The notes: a model not told the origin generated them from the letters alone. A stretch of DNA of 64,000 bases from Parahaliea mediterranea (GCF_003402235.1 NZ_QEWO01000010.1:1-64000), one strand, 5' to 3'. Shown: positions 29,801 to 37,952, counted from the stretch's first letter. Numbers and translations: made by a program.

Positions 29801-30832
29801 TTACTCCGGAATCGTGGCCGCCAGGAGCTGAGTCACCGTCTTAGGGCTCAATACAAGCTCGCCATGCAGGTCTGCTGCGCCACCCATCAGCTCGGTGAGT
29901 TTCGCGGTGATGACCGCAAGCTCTTGTATGGATTCGTACCGTAACCACAATTCCAGGCGTCCTTCGCTATCCCCCGATTGTGCCAGGACCACCGGAACGC
30001 CAACCGCCTTTTCAACCGTCGCGACAAATACCTGTTCTCCAGGGTGTGGTTCCGGTATTTCTTCGCCACGTGGCGCTGCCCTACCCTCCTTCGCCGCTGA
30101 TCCGCTTTGCATTAGCGCGTACAGCGCGGCGATGGGCATCGGGTTCTTCAGGTAGGCTTCCGCGTAACGAATCTGCTCCTTTTCATCAGGGATCGAGGCA
30201 ATGGCTTTTGCTGCAGTCTCGGGGATCTGCCCGGTTCGGGTCAGCTGAATGAGGTGGGGGCACAGCTTGTCCAGCAGGGCCAGGCGGTTGGCCAATGTGG
30301 GCCTGCCAATCCGCAGGGCGGTCGCCATCCGGGTCAGGGTGGGAATGCTTTCCGCGAAGCGCTGCCGGGCCCGCTGCACCGCCTCGGCGTACTCGATGGC
30401 GGTGACGGGATAGCCGCTGGCCTTTGCTTCTTCGTAGGCGTGCTGGATGGCGTAGAACACGGCATCCTCATCGTCAGCATCGATTACGCTGATCCGCACC
30501 CAGGGCGCATAAGCGTCATTATCGATATGCGCGCTCAGCGTATCCCAGCCCGTCAGGACCTCAATGTCCCTGCCGGTTTCTGGATCCGGTGTGTCGACCA
30601 CGCGGGCCAACACCCGGCCCGCAGGCTCCTTCCGGCTCTGAGCGGCATCATCCAGGGCGCGGCGCTGGTCATAGGTTAAAGGAACTTCCAGGGCAAAATC
30701 CGCCTTGTAGAGCCGCCGTCGTTCAACGTCCTCCACATCCACGGACAACTTGCCTTGTAGTTGTGCCCGCGCCGACTTATTGGCCTGCCCCTGGTGCTTC
30801 ATTAGCTCGCCTATTTGTTCCTTGAGGAACAT
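29801..30832 (-). CDS. ParB-like protein (element-borne)
   Basis: 343 aa. The N-terminal part (about 45-140) follows the ParB/Srx layout (GRDIEVLTGWDTLSAHI...RISVIDADDEDAVFYAI). The central HTH is LTRMATALRIGRPTLANRLALLDKL. It resembles the protein at 43828-44856 in layout. It is separated by 6 bp from kfrA upstream, giving a kfrA-parB operon. Role: probably DNA binding in partition or stabilisation, or regulation; a parS site was not found. Confidence 0.72.
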   Translation of the reverse strand: MFLKEQIGELMKHQGQANKSARAQLQGKLSVDVEDVERRRLYKADFALEVPLTYDQRRALDDAAQSRKEPAGRVLARVVDTPDPETGRDIEVLTGWDTLSAHIDNDAYAPWVRISVIDADDEDAVFYAIQHAYEEAKASGYPVTAIEYAEAVQRARQRFAESIPTLTRMATALRIGRPTLANRLALLDKLCPHLIQLTRTGQIPETAAKAIASIPDEKEQIRYAEAYLKNPMPIAALYALMQSGSAAKEGRAAPRGEEIPEPHPGEQVFVATVEKAVGVPVVLAQSGDSEGRLELWLRYESIQELAVITAKLTELMGGAADLHGELVLSPKTVTQLLAATIPE

Positions 30833-30838
30833 TCTACC

Positions 30839-31453
30839 TCACTTTTCCAGGTTCGAATCCCGGGCGATCTTGACCAGCTCCGCCTGTAGCGCCTTGGTAT
30901 CGCCCCGGGCTTCCTTGAGCTCTGTCTTCAGGCCCTTGAGTTGTTCATCCCGGTCATCGACCCGGGTTGCCAGTGCGGCATTGTCACTGGCCAACTTGGC
31001 ATTCTGCGCACGCTCCTGCTCCACTGCCGCCTGGGCCTGCTGAAGGGCTTTTTCCTTCTCGGCCAGCGCCTGCTGCAATTCACTGATACGGCTCTCCAGC
31101 CGGCTGATCTCACCCAGCGCCTCATCACGCTCGCCAGTGGCTGCGGTAATAGCGGCTTCCGCTTCCTGTCGAATGGTATCTACGGTCACCGACGCCAGTT
31201 TGCTGGCAGCCGTCCACACCTGCCCTACCGATGTCTCGATGGCCTTTTTGAGGTCGGCGGGCATTTCAAGCGCAGCAACAACGTCGGCCTTGCGTGCCTC
31301 GCGCCACTCGCGCATCACCGGGGAGATATGGGACAGGGAACCACCGCCCATCCGCTCCCGGACCTGGTCGTTGGTGGGGTTGTCGTTGCCCTCGCCCGCC
31401 AGGGCGTTGGCGGCGGCGATGATCTTGTCCTTGATGTCTGGTTTAATCTTCAT
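30839..31453 (-). CDS. kfrA: KfrA-like plasmid DNA-binding coiled-coil protein
   Basis: 204 aa from ATG 31453. N-terminal KfrA domain (KDKIIAAANALAGEG...PTNDQVRERMGGGSLSHISPVMREWR, about 8-55) and a long alanine/glutamate-rich coiled coil (about 95-195). KfrA proteins are autorepressors and accessory partition factors on broad-host plasmids. The 17-bp palindrome at 31468-31506 just upstream is the likely operator. A longer frame from 31543 runs through that palindrome and is rejected. Confidence 0.82.
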   Translation of the reverse strand: MKIKPDIKDKIIAAANALAGEGNDNPTNDQVRERMGGGSLSHISPVMREWREARKADVVAALEMPADLKKAIETSVGQVWTAASKLASVTVDTIRQEAEAAITAATGERDEALGEISRLESRISELQQALAEKEKALQQAQAAVEQERAQNAKLASDNAALATRVDDRDEQLKGLKTELKEARGDTKALQAELVKIARDSNLEK

Positions 31454-31467
31454 TCGGGCGGCCTCAT

Positions 31468-31506
31468 GTATGTATTGTATGTATGTACTATACATACAAT
31501 ACATAC
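31468..31506. promoter_or_regulatory. Long palindrome at the kfrA promoter
   Basis: Arms GTATGTATTGTATGTAT (31468-31484) and ATACATACAATACATAC (31490-31506), 17 bp each, perfect, 5-bp spacer. It starts 15 bp upstream of the kfrA ATG. KfrA proteins bind such repeats at their own promoter. Confidence 0.85.
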
Positions 31507-31533
31507 TAAATACAAGCATTGCCGCCGTATCCC

Positions 31534-31839
31534 CTATCGCCACAAGCCCGCCGCCTGCATCGCCTTGGCGAAGTACCGCGCATCCCGCGCACTCACCGGG
31601 TGGTAGCTGCGGTTCTCCACCGCGCCAGTGCTGTAATCCTCGTCGTACTTGTACACCGTCAGCCAGGCTGACGGGGCAGGATCAGAGCTGGAGACCGCGC
31701 CAGACCTGGCGAGCTCCACCAGCTCGCGGAATCCATATTCTGTGCCTTCCTCATCGACCCAGCCGCGCTCCGCCGCCTCACCGTGTTCCGCACTGTCTGG
31801 GGTAATGATTTCAAAGGTGGTTCTGATCTGAATGCCCAT
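31534..31839 (-). CDS. Unknown ICE-type protein
   Basis: 101 aa from the ATG at 31839 (GGCGAGGAGCGAGAC upstream). Acidic protein: MGIQIRTTFEIITPDSAEHG, GWVDEEGTEYGFRELVELAR, then DARYFAKAMQAAGLW. The pattern is of a small cytoplasmic protein shared by ICEs; no function known to me. Preceded by the 180-bp leader unit at 31875-32054. Confidence 0.6.
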   Translation of the reverse strand: MGIQIRTTFEIITPDSAEHGEAAERGWVDEEGTEYGFRELVELARSGAVSSSDPAPSAWLTVYKYDEDYSTGAVENRSYHPVSARDARYFAKAMQAAGLWR

Positions 31840-31874
31840 GTCTCGCTCCTCGCCGTGGGGTTTTTCCAACTCCC

Positions 31875-32054
31875 ATCCCTCTGGGGGCGAAGACCCCACC
31901 CCATGCGCGACACGCGCACCGTCGACCGGCTTTGGTGTGTCCAGGCAGGGGGAACCGCCCGCCTTGCAGGGCGCGAGGGACGAGCGAACGAAGGGTGGGG
32001 GATGCCTGGACTAAACCAAAACGGGCGCCAGGCTCTATCTCACCCCAGAGGGAT
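31875..32054 (-). promoter_or_regulatory. Leader unit E, bounded by inverted ATCCCTCTGGGG
   Basis: The 180-bp unit has ATCCCTCTGGGG (31875) at one end and CCCCAGAGGGAT (32043-32054) at the other. Inside are further shared blocks: GCCTGG...CCAGGC hairpin, CCAGGCAGGGGGAACC, GCCGGCTTTGG. A related 251-bp unit lies at 43017-43267. Both stand directly upstream of minus-strand ICE genes, so a structured 5' leader RNA is likely; a small mobile repeat is the alternative. Confidence 0.6.
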
Positions 32055-32129
32055 CATGTCCGGGACATGGCGCTACCGAAGAGCACCGTGGCAATGGCCT
32101 GAGAGATCAGCGTCAGTGTCGTGTATCGA

Positions 32130-32810
32130 TTACGCCGCTGGATCCGCTTCTGCATCCAGTTCGACAGCGTCGCCGACAGGCTCCATGAGCTCGGCTGATT
32201 TGTTGCGGGCATTGCCCACCGCAGTCGGCAATGGGTTAACTTTCCAGGCAAACTTGAGGCGAGGAGCAAACATAGGGTCATTTGCAGCAATAGTGGCGCT
32301 GCTGTCCAGCCAGCGCTCGACCTCTTCGCCCTCCAGTAGCACCGGCATCCGGTGATGCCACGGCTCAAAGGGTTTCGCCGCCGCAGTGGTGACGATGGTA
32401 CAAGACAGCAGCGTCTCAGATTCCCCCTGCCATTCATCCCACAGGGCGGCTGCGTAAAGAGTTTCGCCTTCCCTGTGAATCGACCAGGGCCGCTTCTTGC
32501 CATCCGAAGTCCGCCACTCGATGAAGCTGCCCATCGGTACAAGGCCCCGCTGTGACTTGAAAGGCCCCCGGAACGCGGGCGACTGGGTGAGCTTTTCACT
32601 GCGAGCATTGAACATACTGTATTTTTGGCTCGGGCCATCCGACCAACTCGGCGTCAGCCACCAGCGGGCCAGATCGATCCGCCCTTCCCGGATCAGCGCC
32701 AGTGACTCCGTGGGCGCCACATTGATGCGGGGGATCTCCAGCTCCAGAAAGCCGCGGTACTCCCGCCAGGAGTGAACGTGCTCAGGGTTCTGGTTCAAGC
32801 GACCACACAT
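32130..32810 (-). CDS. SRAP (HMCES/YedK) abasic-site protein
   Basis: 226 aa. Cys2 (MCGR, the residue that crosslinks to abasic DNA after Met removal), Asn in INVAPTE and SMFNARSEKL, the acidic residue in GSFIEW, and His in WHHRMPVLL are all present. SRAP proteins shield abasic sites in single-stranded DNA by a covalent bond. On an ICE or plasmid this could protect DNA during transfer. Full length. Confidence 0.9.
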   Translation of the reverse strand: MCGRLNQNPEHVHSWREYRGFLELEIPRINVAPTESLALIREGRIDLARWWLTPSWSDGPSQKYSMFNARSEKLTQSPAFRGPFKSQRGLVPMGSFIEWRTSDGKKRPWSIHREGETLYAAALWDEWQGESETLLSCTIVTTAAAKPFEPWHHRMPVLLEGEEVERWLDSSATIAANDPMFAPRLKFAWKVNPLPTAVGNARNKSAELMEPVGDAVELDAEADPAA

Positions 32811-32994
32811 CAGCTATACCACCGTGCCGCCCAATCGGCCGGTCCCACGTCGCATGGCGCTAGACCGCACACATCTGACCTCCCCCCAAAACCATTACCT
32901 GACAGCTTATTCCATCGACAGTATAGGCCACTCACTTCGCCATCCCGCCCATGGCATCGCCGATAGGCAGCCGTCGACCTACGCGATTGCAAGA

Positions 32995-33036
32995 TTGTAG
33001 CTATTTGCTACAATGGAAGCGTAGCCATTCGCTACA
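32995..33036. promoter_or_regulatory. Two tandem palindromes upstream of the ParD-like/zeta operon
   Basis: TTGTAGCTATTTGCTACAA (32995-33013) and CGTAGCCATTCGCTACA (33020-33036) share GTAGC-NATTN-GCTAC. They end 37 bp before the antitoxin ATG. This is the usual layout of an autoregulated toxin-antitoxin promoter. Confidence 0.75.
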
Positions 33037-33072
33037 TGGCTTGAGTTTCGAGTGACCAAGGAGCAATAGACT

Positions 33073-33495
33073 ATGGCTAAATCCAGTACCCCGCTTCGCC
33101 TGGAAAGCACCCTTGTGGAGGCCGCTGAGCAGGCCCGTAAACTGGCTCACCGCAGCGTCGCTGGACAGATCGAGTACTGGGCCTCACTGGGGCAGGTACT
33201 GGCGCGTATAGCCACCCCGGAGCAGATCACCTCCCTTCAGGCCGGCATAGCCAGACTGCAAATCGAGAACCTGGAGGCAGAGCCCATCGATCCCGACGCC
33301 GTCTTTGGCGAGGTTGAGCGCGCACGTGCCTCAGGAGAGCTGGCTGAGCGGGTCACTGCCAGTGCGGTCCGTTACCAGGCCAGCGGGGCCAATCCGGGCT
33401 TGCTGGAACGGATCGCACCCGATGGCGCGGTCACCGTGGGGACCTTCCGCAACGGACAGTTCCAGCCAGTCAACCCTGCAGCGGCTGCGCACTAG
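33073..33495 (+). CDS. ParD-like antitoxin paired with zeta toxin
   Basis: 140 aa. N-terminal ribbon-helix-helix-type segment (STPLRLESTLVEAAEQARKLAHRSVAGQIEYWASLG), as in ParD-like antitoxins. The C-terminal tail (VTVGTFRNGQFQPVNP) would wrap the toxin. AAGGAG lies 14 bp before the ATG. It ends 1 bp before the zeta-like toxin gene, and tandem palindromes lie upstream. Antitoxin role is inferred from this pairing. Confidence 0.78.
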   Translation: MAKSSTPLRLESTLVEAAEQARKLAHRSVAGQIEYWASLGQVLARIATPEQITSLQAGIARLQIENLEAEPIDPDAVFGEVERARASGELAERVTASAVRYQASGANPGLLERIAPDGAVTVGTFRNGQFQPVNPAAAAH

Positions 33496-33496
33496 C

Positions 33497-34063
33497 ATGC
33501 CTCAATTGTGGGTGCTGGCAGGCGGCAATGGCGCCGGCAAGAGCACGTTCTATCGCGAGTTCCTGGCGCCGCAAGGCATTCCCTTCGTGAATGCGGATGT
33601 GCTCGCCAAGGCCGCCTTCCCGGACGACCCCGAAAGCAACAGCTATGAAGCGGCGGCCGCTGCTACACAGCTGCGTGAGCAACTCGTCCAGGAAGGCCGG
33701 AACTTCTGCTTTGAGACCGTGTTCTCCCACACCTCGAAGATCGATTTCCTGGGTACAGCCAAGGCCCGGGGCTACCAGATCATTCTGGTGTACATCCACC
33801 TCGAAAGCAGTGGCTTGAACCTGGCCAGGGTTGCCCAACGTGTCGGCGAAGGGGGGCACAATGTACCCGAGGAGAAAGTGACCAGCCGGATTCCCCGGAC
33901 CATGGCCAATGTAAAGGCCGCGCTGCCCCTCTGTGATCGTTGCCGTTTCTATGACAATTCACAGGCGGATCACCCAATGGCCTTTGTCGGTGAGTACCGG
34001 GATGGGCAGTTCAGCTATACCGACGAGCTGCCCCCGCACTGGTTCGCGTTTTTTACCACCTGA
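33497..34063 (+). CDS. Zeta-toxin family kinase
   Basis: 188 aa from ATG 33497. P-loop GGNGAGKST (residues 8-16), FVNADVLAK (substrate-site Asp), FETVFSH and HLESSGLNLARVAQRVGEGGHNVPEEKVTSRIPRT (the Arg-rich lid). Zeta toxins phosphorylate UDP-sugars such as UDP-GlcNAc and so block wall synthesis. It is coupled to the antitoxin with a 1-bp gap. All key motifs look intact, so the pair is probably active in maintenance. Confidence 0.88.
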   Translation: MPQLWVLAGGNGAGKSTFYREFLAPQGIPFVNADVLAKAAFPDDPESNSYEAAAAATQLREQLVQEGRNFCFETVFSHTSKIDFLGTAKARGYQIILVYIHLESSGLNLARVAQRVGEGGHNVPEEKVTSRIPRTMANVKAALPLCDRCRFYDNSQADHPMAFVGEYRDGQFSYTDELPPHWFAFFTT

Positions 34064-34084
34064 CACGGACCAGCAGTACAGTGA

Positions 34085-34819
34085 TCAGGTGGATGGAGAG
34101 CACACCCAGATCCACCCTTCTTTCCGGGCGCGCTCTGGATCTGCCGGAGCGGGACAGGCCCCGCACAGGAAATCAAATCCCGCGAGAACACACACCGCAG
34201 CATCGAGCGCGTCAGCGCTGTTCAGTAGGGGTTCCGGATCCTCTGGCAGTTCCATTACGTTGCCCAGCGCAGTGAGAATTTCCTGACGCTCCGGAATGTG
34301 TTCGGGCTTTTTGTAGCCCGAGGCTTTGAAGCCACGCGCCACCAGCGTAGCCGCTGGGTAGACTTCGATGACACTGTGGCCTTTCACACCGTCGGGAGAC
34401 CAGGCCATCGGCAACGGCGCACCGGTGGCTTTGCGCAGCGCTTCGAGAAATACCAAGGCAGCATGAGCGGTCCGGGCGATACGGTCCGCCCCGACATCGA
34501 GTGGCTGCTTGTTCAGTCGGCGCTTGACGTCGCGGTCTGTCTCCCGACGAAATAGCTGATCGGCCACCTCTGGGACGGGGCGGCCCGCTACATGTGCGCA
34601 GAGGGATGGCGCGAGCGGCGCTGGCCATCCCAAGGGTGCATCGACGCAAAGCAAGGTCGGCGTGCCTGATGCTAGCCATTGACACACCCGCTTCACATGC
34701 TCAGCATGACAGGTACCAGCCACCGCTGTTTCAACCTGGCAGCACCCATCGGCTATGCGCCCAAGGGCAAAGCCCATGCCCTTGGGATTGGTGGAACAAT
34801 CGATGCCGATGATCTGCAT
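34085..34819 (-). CDS. DUF429 (RNase H-like fold) protein
   Basis: 244 aa. Starts MQIIGIDCSTNPKG, the first acidic strand of an RNase H-like/actin-type fold, with LLCVDAPLGWP and later VIEVYPAATL...SADALDAAVCVLAG, the DUF429 pattern. The biochemical role is not known. It converges on the zeta gene with 21 bp between stops. Confidence 0.78.
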   Translation of the reverse strand: MQIIGIDCSTNPKGMGFALGRIADGCCQVETAVAGTCHAEHVKRVCQWLASGTPTLLCVDAPLGWPAPLAPSLCAHVAGRPVPEVADQLFRRETDRDVKRRLNKQPLDVGADRIARTAHAALVFLEALRKATGAPLPMAWSPDGVKGHSVIEVYPAATLVARGFKASGYKKPEHIPERQEILTALGNVMELPEDPEPLLNSADALDAAVCVLAGFDFLCGACPAPADPERARKEGWIWVCSPST

Positions 34820-34979
34820 GTTGATAGTCTACGATTGGAAGAGCCAGGGTGCTGAGTGTACGCGATGTCCAGCCCACGCCATTACCGGGTAGCGTATATC
34901 TGTCGATAACGCACGGCCTCGGTTACAAACCTTCCATTGACAGCAAACCACCAGTACTCGATCTTGAAGCTACTTGATC

Positions 34980-35043
34980 GCTGCCCTCGGCAGCATTGAG
35001 TTGCGGTTCATCCGCATTACCCGTTGGGGCCTCGCCCCACGGG
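34980..35043 (+). ncRNA. Structured 5' leader B, radC-motif-like
   Basis: GCTGCC-3-GGCAGC, GCGG-5-CCGC and CCCGTTGGGG-5-CCCCACGGG hairpins in the same order as leaders A and C, then CTTCAGCGGATC. A CCATTGACA box lies at 34935-34942. It precedes the KlcA/ArdB-type gene, a kind of target (restriction inhibitors) known for radC-motif RNAs. Confidence 0.65.
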
Positions 35044-35085
35044 AGAAGGCTTCAGCGGATCATTCAACGTCAAGGAGATTGATCC

Positions 35086-35559
35086 ATGTCTGTACAGCAG
35101 AAGGTTGTTTTTTATACGACGAGGCCTACCCGGTTTGGGGAGATACACGAGGATCCGCCGATCATTCGCAGCATTGTCCGTGATGATCAGCGTCCCGGGT
35201 TTTTCCCCAAGTATGCAGGTCAGTACTTCCTGCAACTGGAAGCGATGATCTTCCAGACCATGGACCGACTGTGCCCCGACTATCACGGCGGCATGTGGGA
35301 TATGTGGGAGCTGTCCAACGGCGGCTGCTACCTCTCCCCTGCCCTGTCGGACAGTCACATCCAGGTGGTCTGTCAGGGCAACTGCTTCGAGGGTAGGCTG
35401 TCCACCGACGCCGCAGGTATCGTGGTCAGTCTGGTGGCCATCAACCATCTGGCGTGGTCCGTACCGGAGCCTGAGCATTTCAACAAGTTGTTCTATGCCC
35501 TGCGTGACTGGGCGCTGGAACACGCTGAATGCCAGGACATCCTGCGCGCCATCGACTGA
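35086..35559 (+). CDS. ArdB/KlcA-type antirestriction protein
   Basis: 157 aa. FFPKYAGQYFLQLEAMIFQTMDRLC and DYHGGMWDMWELSNGGCYLSP match the ArdB/KlcA fold core; the tail is DWALEHAECQDILRAID. Family members block type I restriction in vivo, helping an incoming element. AAGGAG 9 bp upstream supports the start. It follows structured leader B. Confidence 0.85.
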   Translation: MSVQQKVVFYTTRPTRFGEIHEDPPIIRSIVRDDQRPGFFPKYAGQYFLQLEAMIFQTMDRLCPDYHGGMWDMWELSNGGCYLSPALSDSHIQVVCQGNCFEGRLSTDAAGIVVSLVAINHLAWSVPEPEHFNKLFYALRDWALEHAECQDILRAID

Positions 35560-35672
35560 AGCCTCACCTGCCCCGGACTTCCGGGGCAGCTTTTCTCCCA
35601 AGACCCACAACGTTCAAGAATCGCGGGAACATCCGGCCGACAATCGGCCCGACGGTGCTAAACTTGCGGCCC

Positions 35673-36413
35673 ATGGCCCGTATCCTCCCCTTTTCACGCA
35701 CTCGCCGCTGGCGGCTCTTGTCCTCCCGTACCCTACTGACCCTGTTTGTGCTCGGCAGCGTCGGGCAGTACCTGATCGAAGGCAACGTCACCTGGGTCAC
35801 CCAGTCGCTGCGCTGGATCGATCAAACTATTCGCCACCAGACCGCCACCATTGATCTGCCCAGTGGCGACCTGGTGCAATCGGCCCGGGCCTCACTGGAT
35901 AGCGCACTGGCCAGTACCCGTGACAGCCTGTCGGACCTCCAAGCCAATGCAGCCGGTATCGTCGATCAGACGATCAGTACGCCCAGCGAATCTGCACCGC
36001 AGTATGACCTGTCTGGCAAAGTGGTCCGTATCGCCGATGGCGATACGCTCACCCTGCTCGATGCGAGTAACACCCAGCACAAGATCCGGCTGCATGGCAT
36101 CGATACCCCGGAACGGGGCCAACCCTACGGCAACGCTGCCAGGGAAGCACTGGAAGCTCATGTCGCCGGCCAGCGCATCGGCGTTGTTATCCAGGATACT
36201 GACCGCTATGGAAGAACGGTGGGTACCGTCTATCGCAATGGCCAGAACATCAACCTCGCCCTGGTGCGCGATGGCTGGGCCTGGTGGTACGAACGCTACG
36301 CACGCAACGATCATCAACTGGCGCAGGCACAACGCGAGGCGAAAGCGGCCCGCCGTGGCCTGTGGCAGGACAGCAACCCCATCCCGCCCTGGGAGTGGCG
36401 GCGCCTTCGCTGA
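35673..36413 (+). CDS. Membrane-anchored staphylococcal-nuclease-like protein
   Basis: 246 aa from ATG 35673. A membrane helix near 15-35 ([19 protein letters not shown]), a spacer rich in short helices (about 45-100), then an SNase domain (about 105-235): VVRIADGDTLTLLD, HKIRLHGIDTPER, TDRYGRTVGTVY, LVRDGWAWWYERYA. The catalytic Arg/Asp/Glu positions are kept. It should cut DNA or RNA at the membrane or in the periplasm. The longer frame from 35529 overlaps klcA and is not used. Confidence 0.8.
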   Translation: MARILPFSRTRRWRLLSSRTLLTLFVLGSVGQYLIEGNVTWVTQSLRWIDQTIRHQTATIDLPSGDLVQSARASLDSALASTRDSLSDLQANAAGIVDQTISTPSESAPQYDLSGKVVRIADGDTLTLLDASNTQHKIRLHGIDTPERGQPYGNAAREALEAHVAGQRIGVVIQDTDRYGRTVGTVYRNGQNINLALVRDGWAWWYERYARNDHQLAQAQREAKAARRGLWQDSNPIPPWEWRRLR

Positions 36414-36493
36414 TCACACGCGCCCTGACCCTCTGTAAGAACCCTTCCATTGACAGCTTTTCCCACTTCCCTGAAGGTTAATGTCACTTAGTC

Positions 36494-36560
36494 GCTGCTC
36501 ACAGCAGCATTAAGTCGCGGAGTTTTCCGCATCTCCCGTTGGGGCATCGCGCCCTACGGG
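36494..36560 (+). ncRNA. Structured 5' leader C, radC-motif-like
   Basis: GCTGCT-3-AGCAGC, GCGG-6-CCGC and CCCGTTGGGG...GCCCTACGGG, then GAGGCTCTGGCGGATC. It is nearly the same build as leader B, with a CCATTGACA box at 36448-36455. It precedes the 66-aa gene at 36603. Confidence 0.65.
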
Positions 36561-36602
36561 ACGAGGCTCTGGCGGATCTTTTACCTGACAGGAGATGGAT
36601 CC

Positions 36603-36803
36603 ATGGCAAAGCATTTGAACGTGTACGTTGTCGAGGAGTTTGAGGCTGGCGGTGAGCAGCGCAAGAACTACACCCAGGTGGGGAAGCTGTTTCCCCACAG
36701 TAAGGGTGAGGGCTTCAATTTGCTCATCCAGCCCGGAATTGCGATCAGCGGTGAGCTGGTAGCGTTCCCTCCCAAACCCAAAGACGATAACCCGGACGCC
36801 TAG
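36603..36803 (+). CDS. Small conserved ICE-type protein
   Basis: 66 aa: MAKHLNVYVVEEFEAGGEQR, then TQVGKLFPHSKGEGFNLLIQPGIAISGELVAFPPK. It looks like a compact beta protein. ICE elements often carry such a gene, but no function is known to me. CAGGAG 9 bp upstream supports the start. It sits behind leader C and ahead of radC. Confidence 0.7.
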   Translation: MAKHLNVYVVEEFEAGGEQRKNYTQVGKLFPHSKGEGFNLLIQPGIAISGELVAFPPKPKDDNPDA

Positions 36804-36850
36804 TCCAGAGCCTGCAAAGGTCACCCGCGCGAGCTGGTGGCCTTTGCTTT

Positions 36851-36915
36851 AACAATAACGCCGCAAGGCATCCTCCCAACGGGATACGTCCCGTTGGGCG
36901 CATCTCGGGAGGTAT
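36851..36915 (+). ncRNA. Structured leader D of radC
   Basis: CCCAACGGGA-4-TCCCGTTGGG hairpin (36875-36898) followed by CGCATCTCGGGAGGT. It shares the third hairpin of leaders A-C but lacks the first two. It stands 35 bp upstream of radC, the gene that named the radC RNA motif. Confidence 0.6.
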
Positions 36916-36932
36916 TTTCAAGGTGCGACAAA

Positions 36933-37391
36933 ATGGAGACTTTGCAATATGCCTCGAAAGAGGCAGTGATTGAGGCCGCGATCGGCTTTTTGGAGGAAGC
37001 TGGACGGAGCTATGGTGAAACGCTCAGTAGCCCCCATAAGACCCGGGAATTTCTGCGCTTGCGGATCGGCGCTGAGGAACGCGAGGTGTTTACGGTGATC
37101 TACCTCAACAATCAACATCAGATCATCGCCGTGGAAGATCTCTTTCACGGCACCCTGGATGGGGCAGCGGTTTACCCGAGGGAAGTAGCGAAGCTGGCTC
37201 TGCAGCACAATGCCGCTGCGGTCATCTTCGGGCACAACCACCCCAGTGGTGTTACCGAGCCCAGCGCCGCAGATCGCCGGATCACCGAGCGCTTGTGTTC
37301 TGGGCTCGGGCTGCTGGATATACGGGTTCTAGATCACCTCATCGTGTCAGAAAAAGGCAGCTACTCTTTCGCTGAGAATGGCTTGATCTGA
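36933..37391 (+). CDS. radC: RadC family JAB/MPN-domain protein
   Basis: 152 aa from ATG 36933. The JAMM motif is intact: FGHNHPSGVTEPSAADRRIT with the upstream Glu in LRIGAEEREVF. RadC proteins on mobile elements are a hallmark of ICEs and islands; a peptidase or DNA-processing role is proposed but unproven. It lacks the helix-hairpin-helix domain of long RadC, as most element-borne forms do. A strong terminator follows. Confidence 0.88.
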   Translation: METLQYASKEAVIEAAIGFLEEAGRSYGETLSSPHKTREFLRLRIGAEEREVFTVIYLNNQHQIIAVEDLFHGTLDGAAVYPREVAKLALQHNAAAVIFGHNHPSGVTEPSAADRRITERLCSGLGLLDIRVLDHLIVSEKGSYSFAENGLI

Positions 37392-37419
37392 CAGCACCCG
37401 CCAGGGCATCACCTTTACA

Positions 37420-37446
37420 GGGAATCCAGCTGGATTCCCTTTTTTC
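37420..37446 (+). terminator. radC terminator
   Basis: Perfect palindrome GGGAATCCAGCTGGATTCCC (37420-37439) followed by six T. It lies 29 bp after the radC stop. Confidence 0.9.
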
Positions 37447-37459
37447 TACCAACATTCCA

Positions 37460-37565
37460 ATTACTAAGATTTGCATTAGAAATGTCACAAGAGACGCACA
37501 GAAGACCCTTGGTTTACAGGGCGCTTAGGCAAGCTGGCGTGACACTACTGGCGAGAAGGTTAGTA
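37460..37565. repeat. 106-bp nested inverted-repeat element, copy 2
   Basis: Identical to 28542-28647. It lies between the radC terminator and the 3' end of the zinc-ribbon gene. Its right end supplies the last codon (TAC) and stop (TAA) of that minus-strand gene. Flanking bases show no clear target duplication. Confidence 0.85.
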
Positions 37566-37952
37566 GGTGTTAAAGCAGTGTTGGCAGTTGGTGCATTGGT
37601 ACTTAGGCATTGACTGAGCGTCGTTATCTGACAAATGAATCGCCTCTTTCTTTGTACCTTTGCCAAGCAAATACCCAAGACCACCACCAATGAGTGCGCC
37701 AGCGACCATCCCCGGTGGCCCACCAACCATGCCGATAGTCGCTCCTGCACCTGAGAGCACATTCGCGGCCATTAAACCTCCTATGGCTGCAGTGCCCGGG
37801 CCTATCGAGCCGGCTTTGTTCACTCTTATCAGATTCTCGCCTACCTTGTCCGACTGACACTCAGGACATCGCAAAACGTTCTGATCTCGGCCCTGCAGTG
37901 GTGTTTCCAACGAGCGCTTCAAGCCCAAATATGACTTTCTTTCTCGCTCCAC
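37560..37952 (-). CDS. Zinc-ribbon/glycine-zipper protein coupled to the dynamin gene
   Basis: 130 aa from GTG 37952, which overlaps the stop of the dynamin gene (TAGTG). Two CxxC pairs (RCPECQSDK near 30 and YQCTNCQHC near 121) frame a glycine-rich hydrophobic segment (about 50-95: GPGTAAIGGLMAANVLSGAGATIG, GGPPGMVAGALIGGGLGYLLG). This suggests a membrane-inserting glycine zipper with a zinc ribbon built from both ends. The coupling implies a joint role with the GTPase. The stop codon lies in the 106-bp repeat, so the native C-terminus may have been altered. Confidence 0.65.
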   Translation of the reverse strand: MERERKSYLGLKRSLETPLQGRDQNVLRCPECQSDKVGENLIRVNKAGSIGPGTAAIGGLMAANVLSGAGATIGMVGGPPGMVAGALIGGGLGYLLGKGTKKEAIHLSDNDAQSMPKYQCTNCQHCFNTY

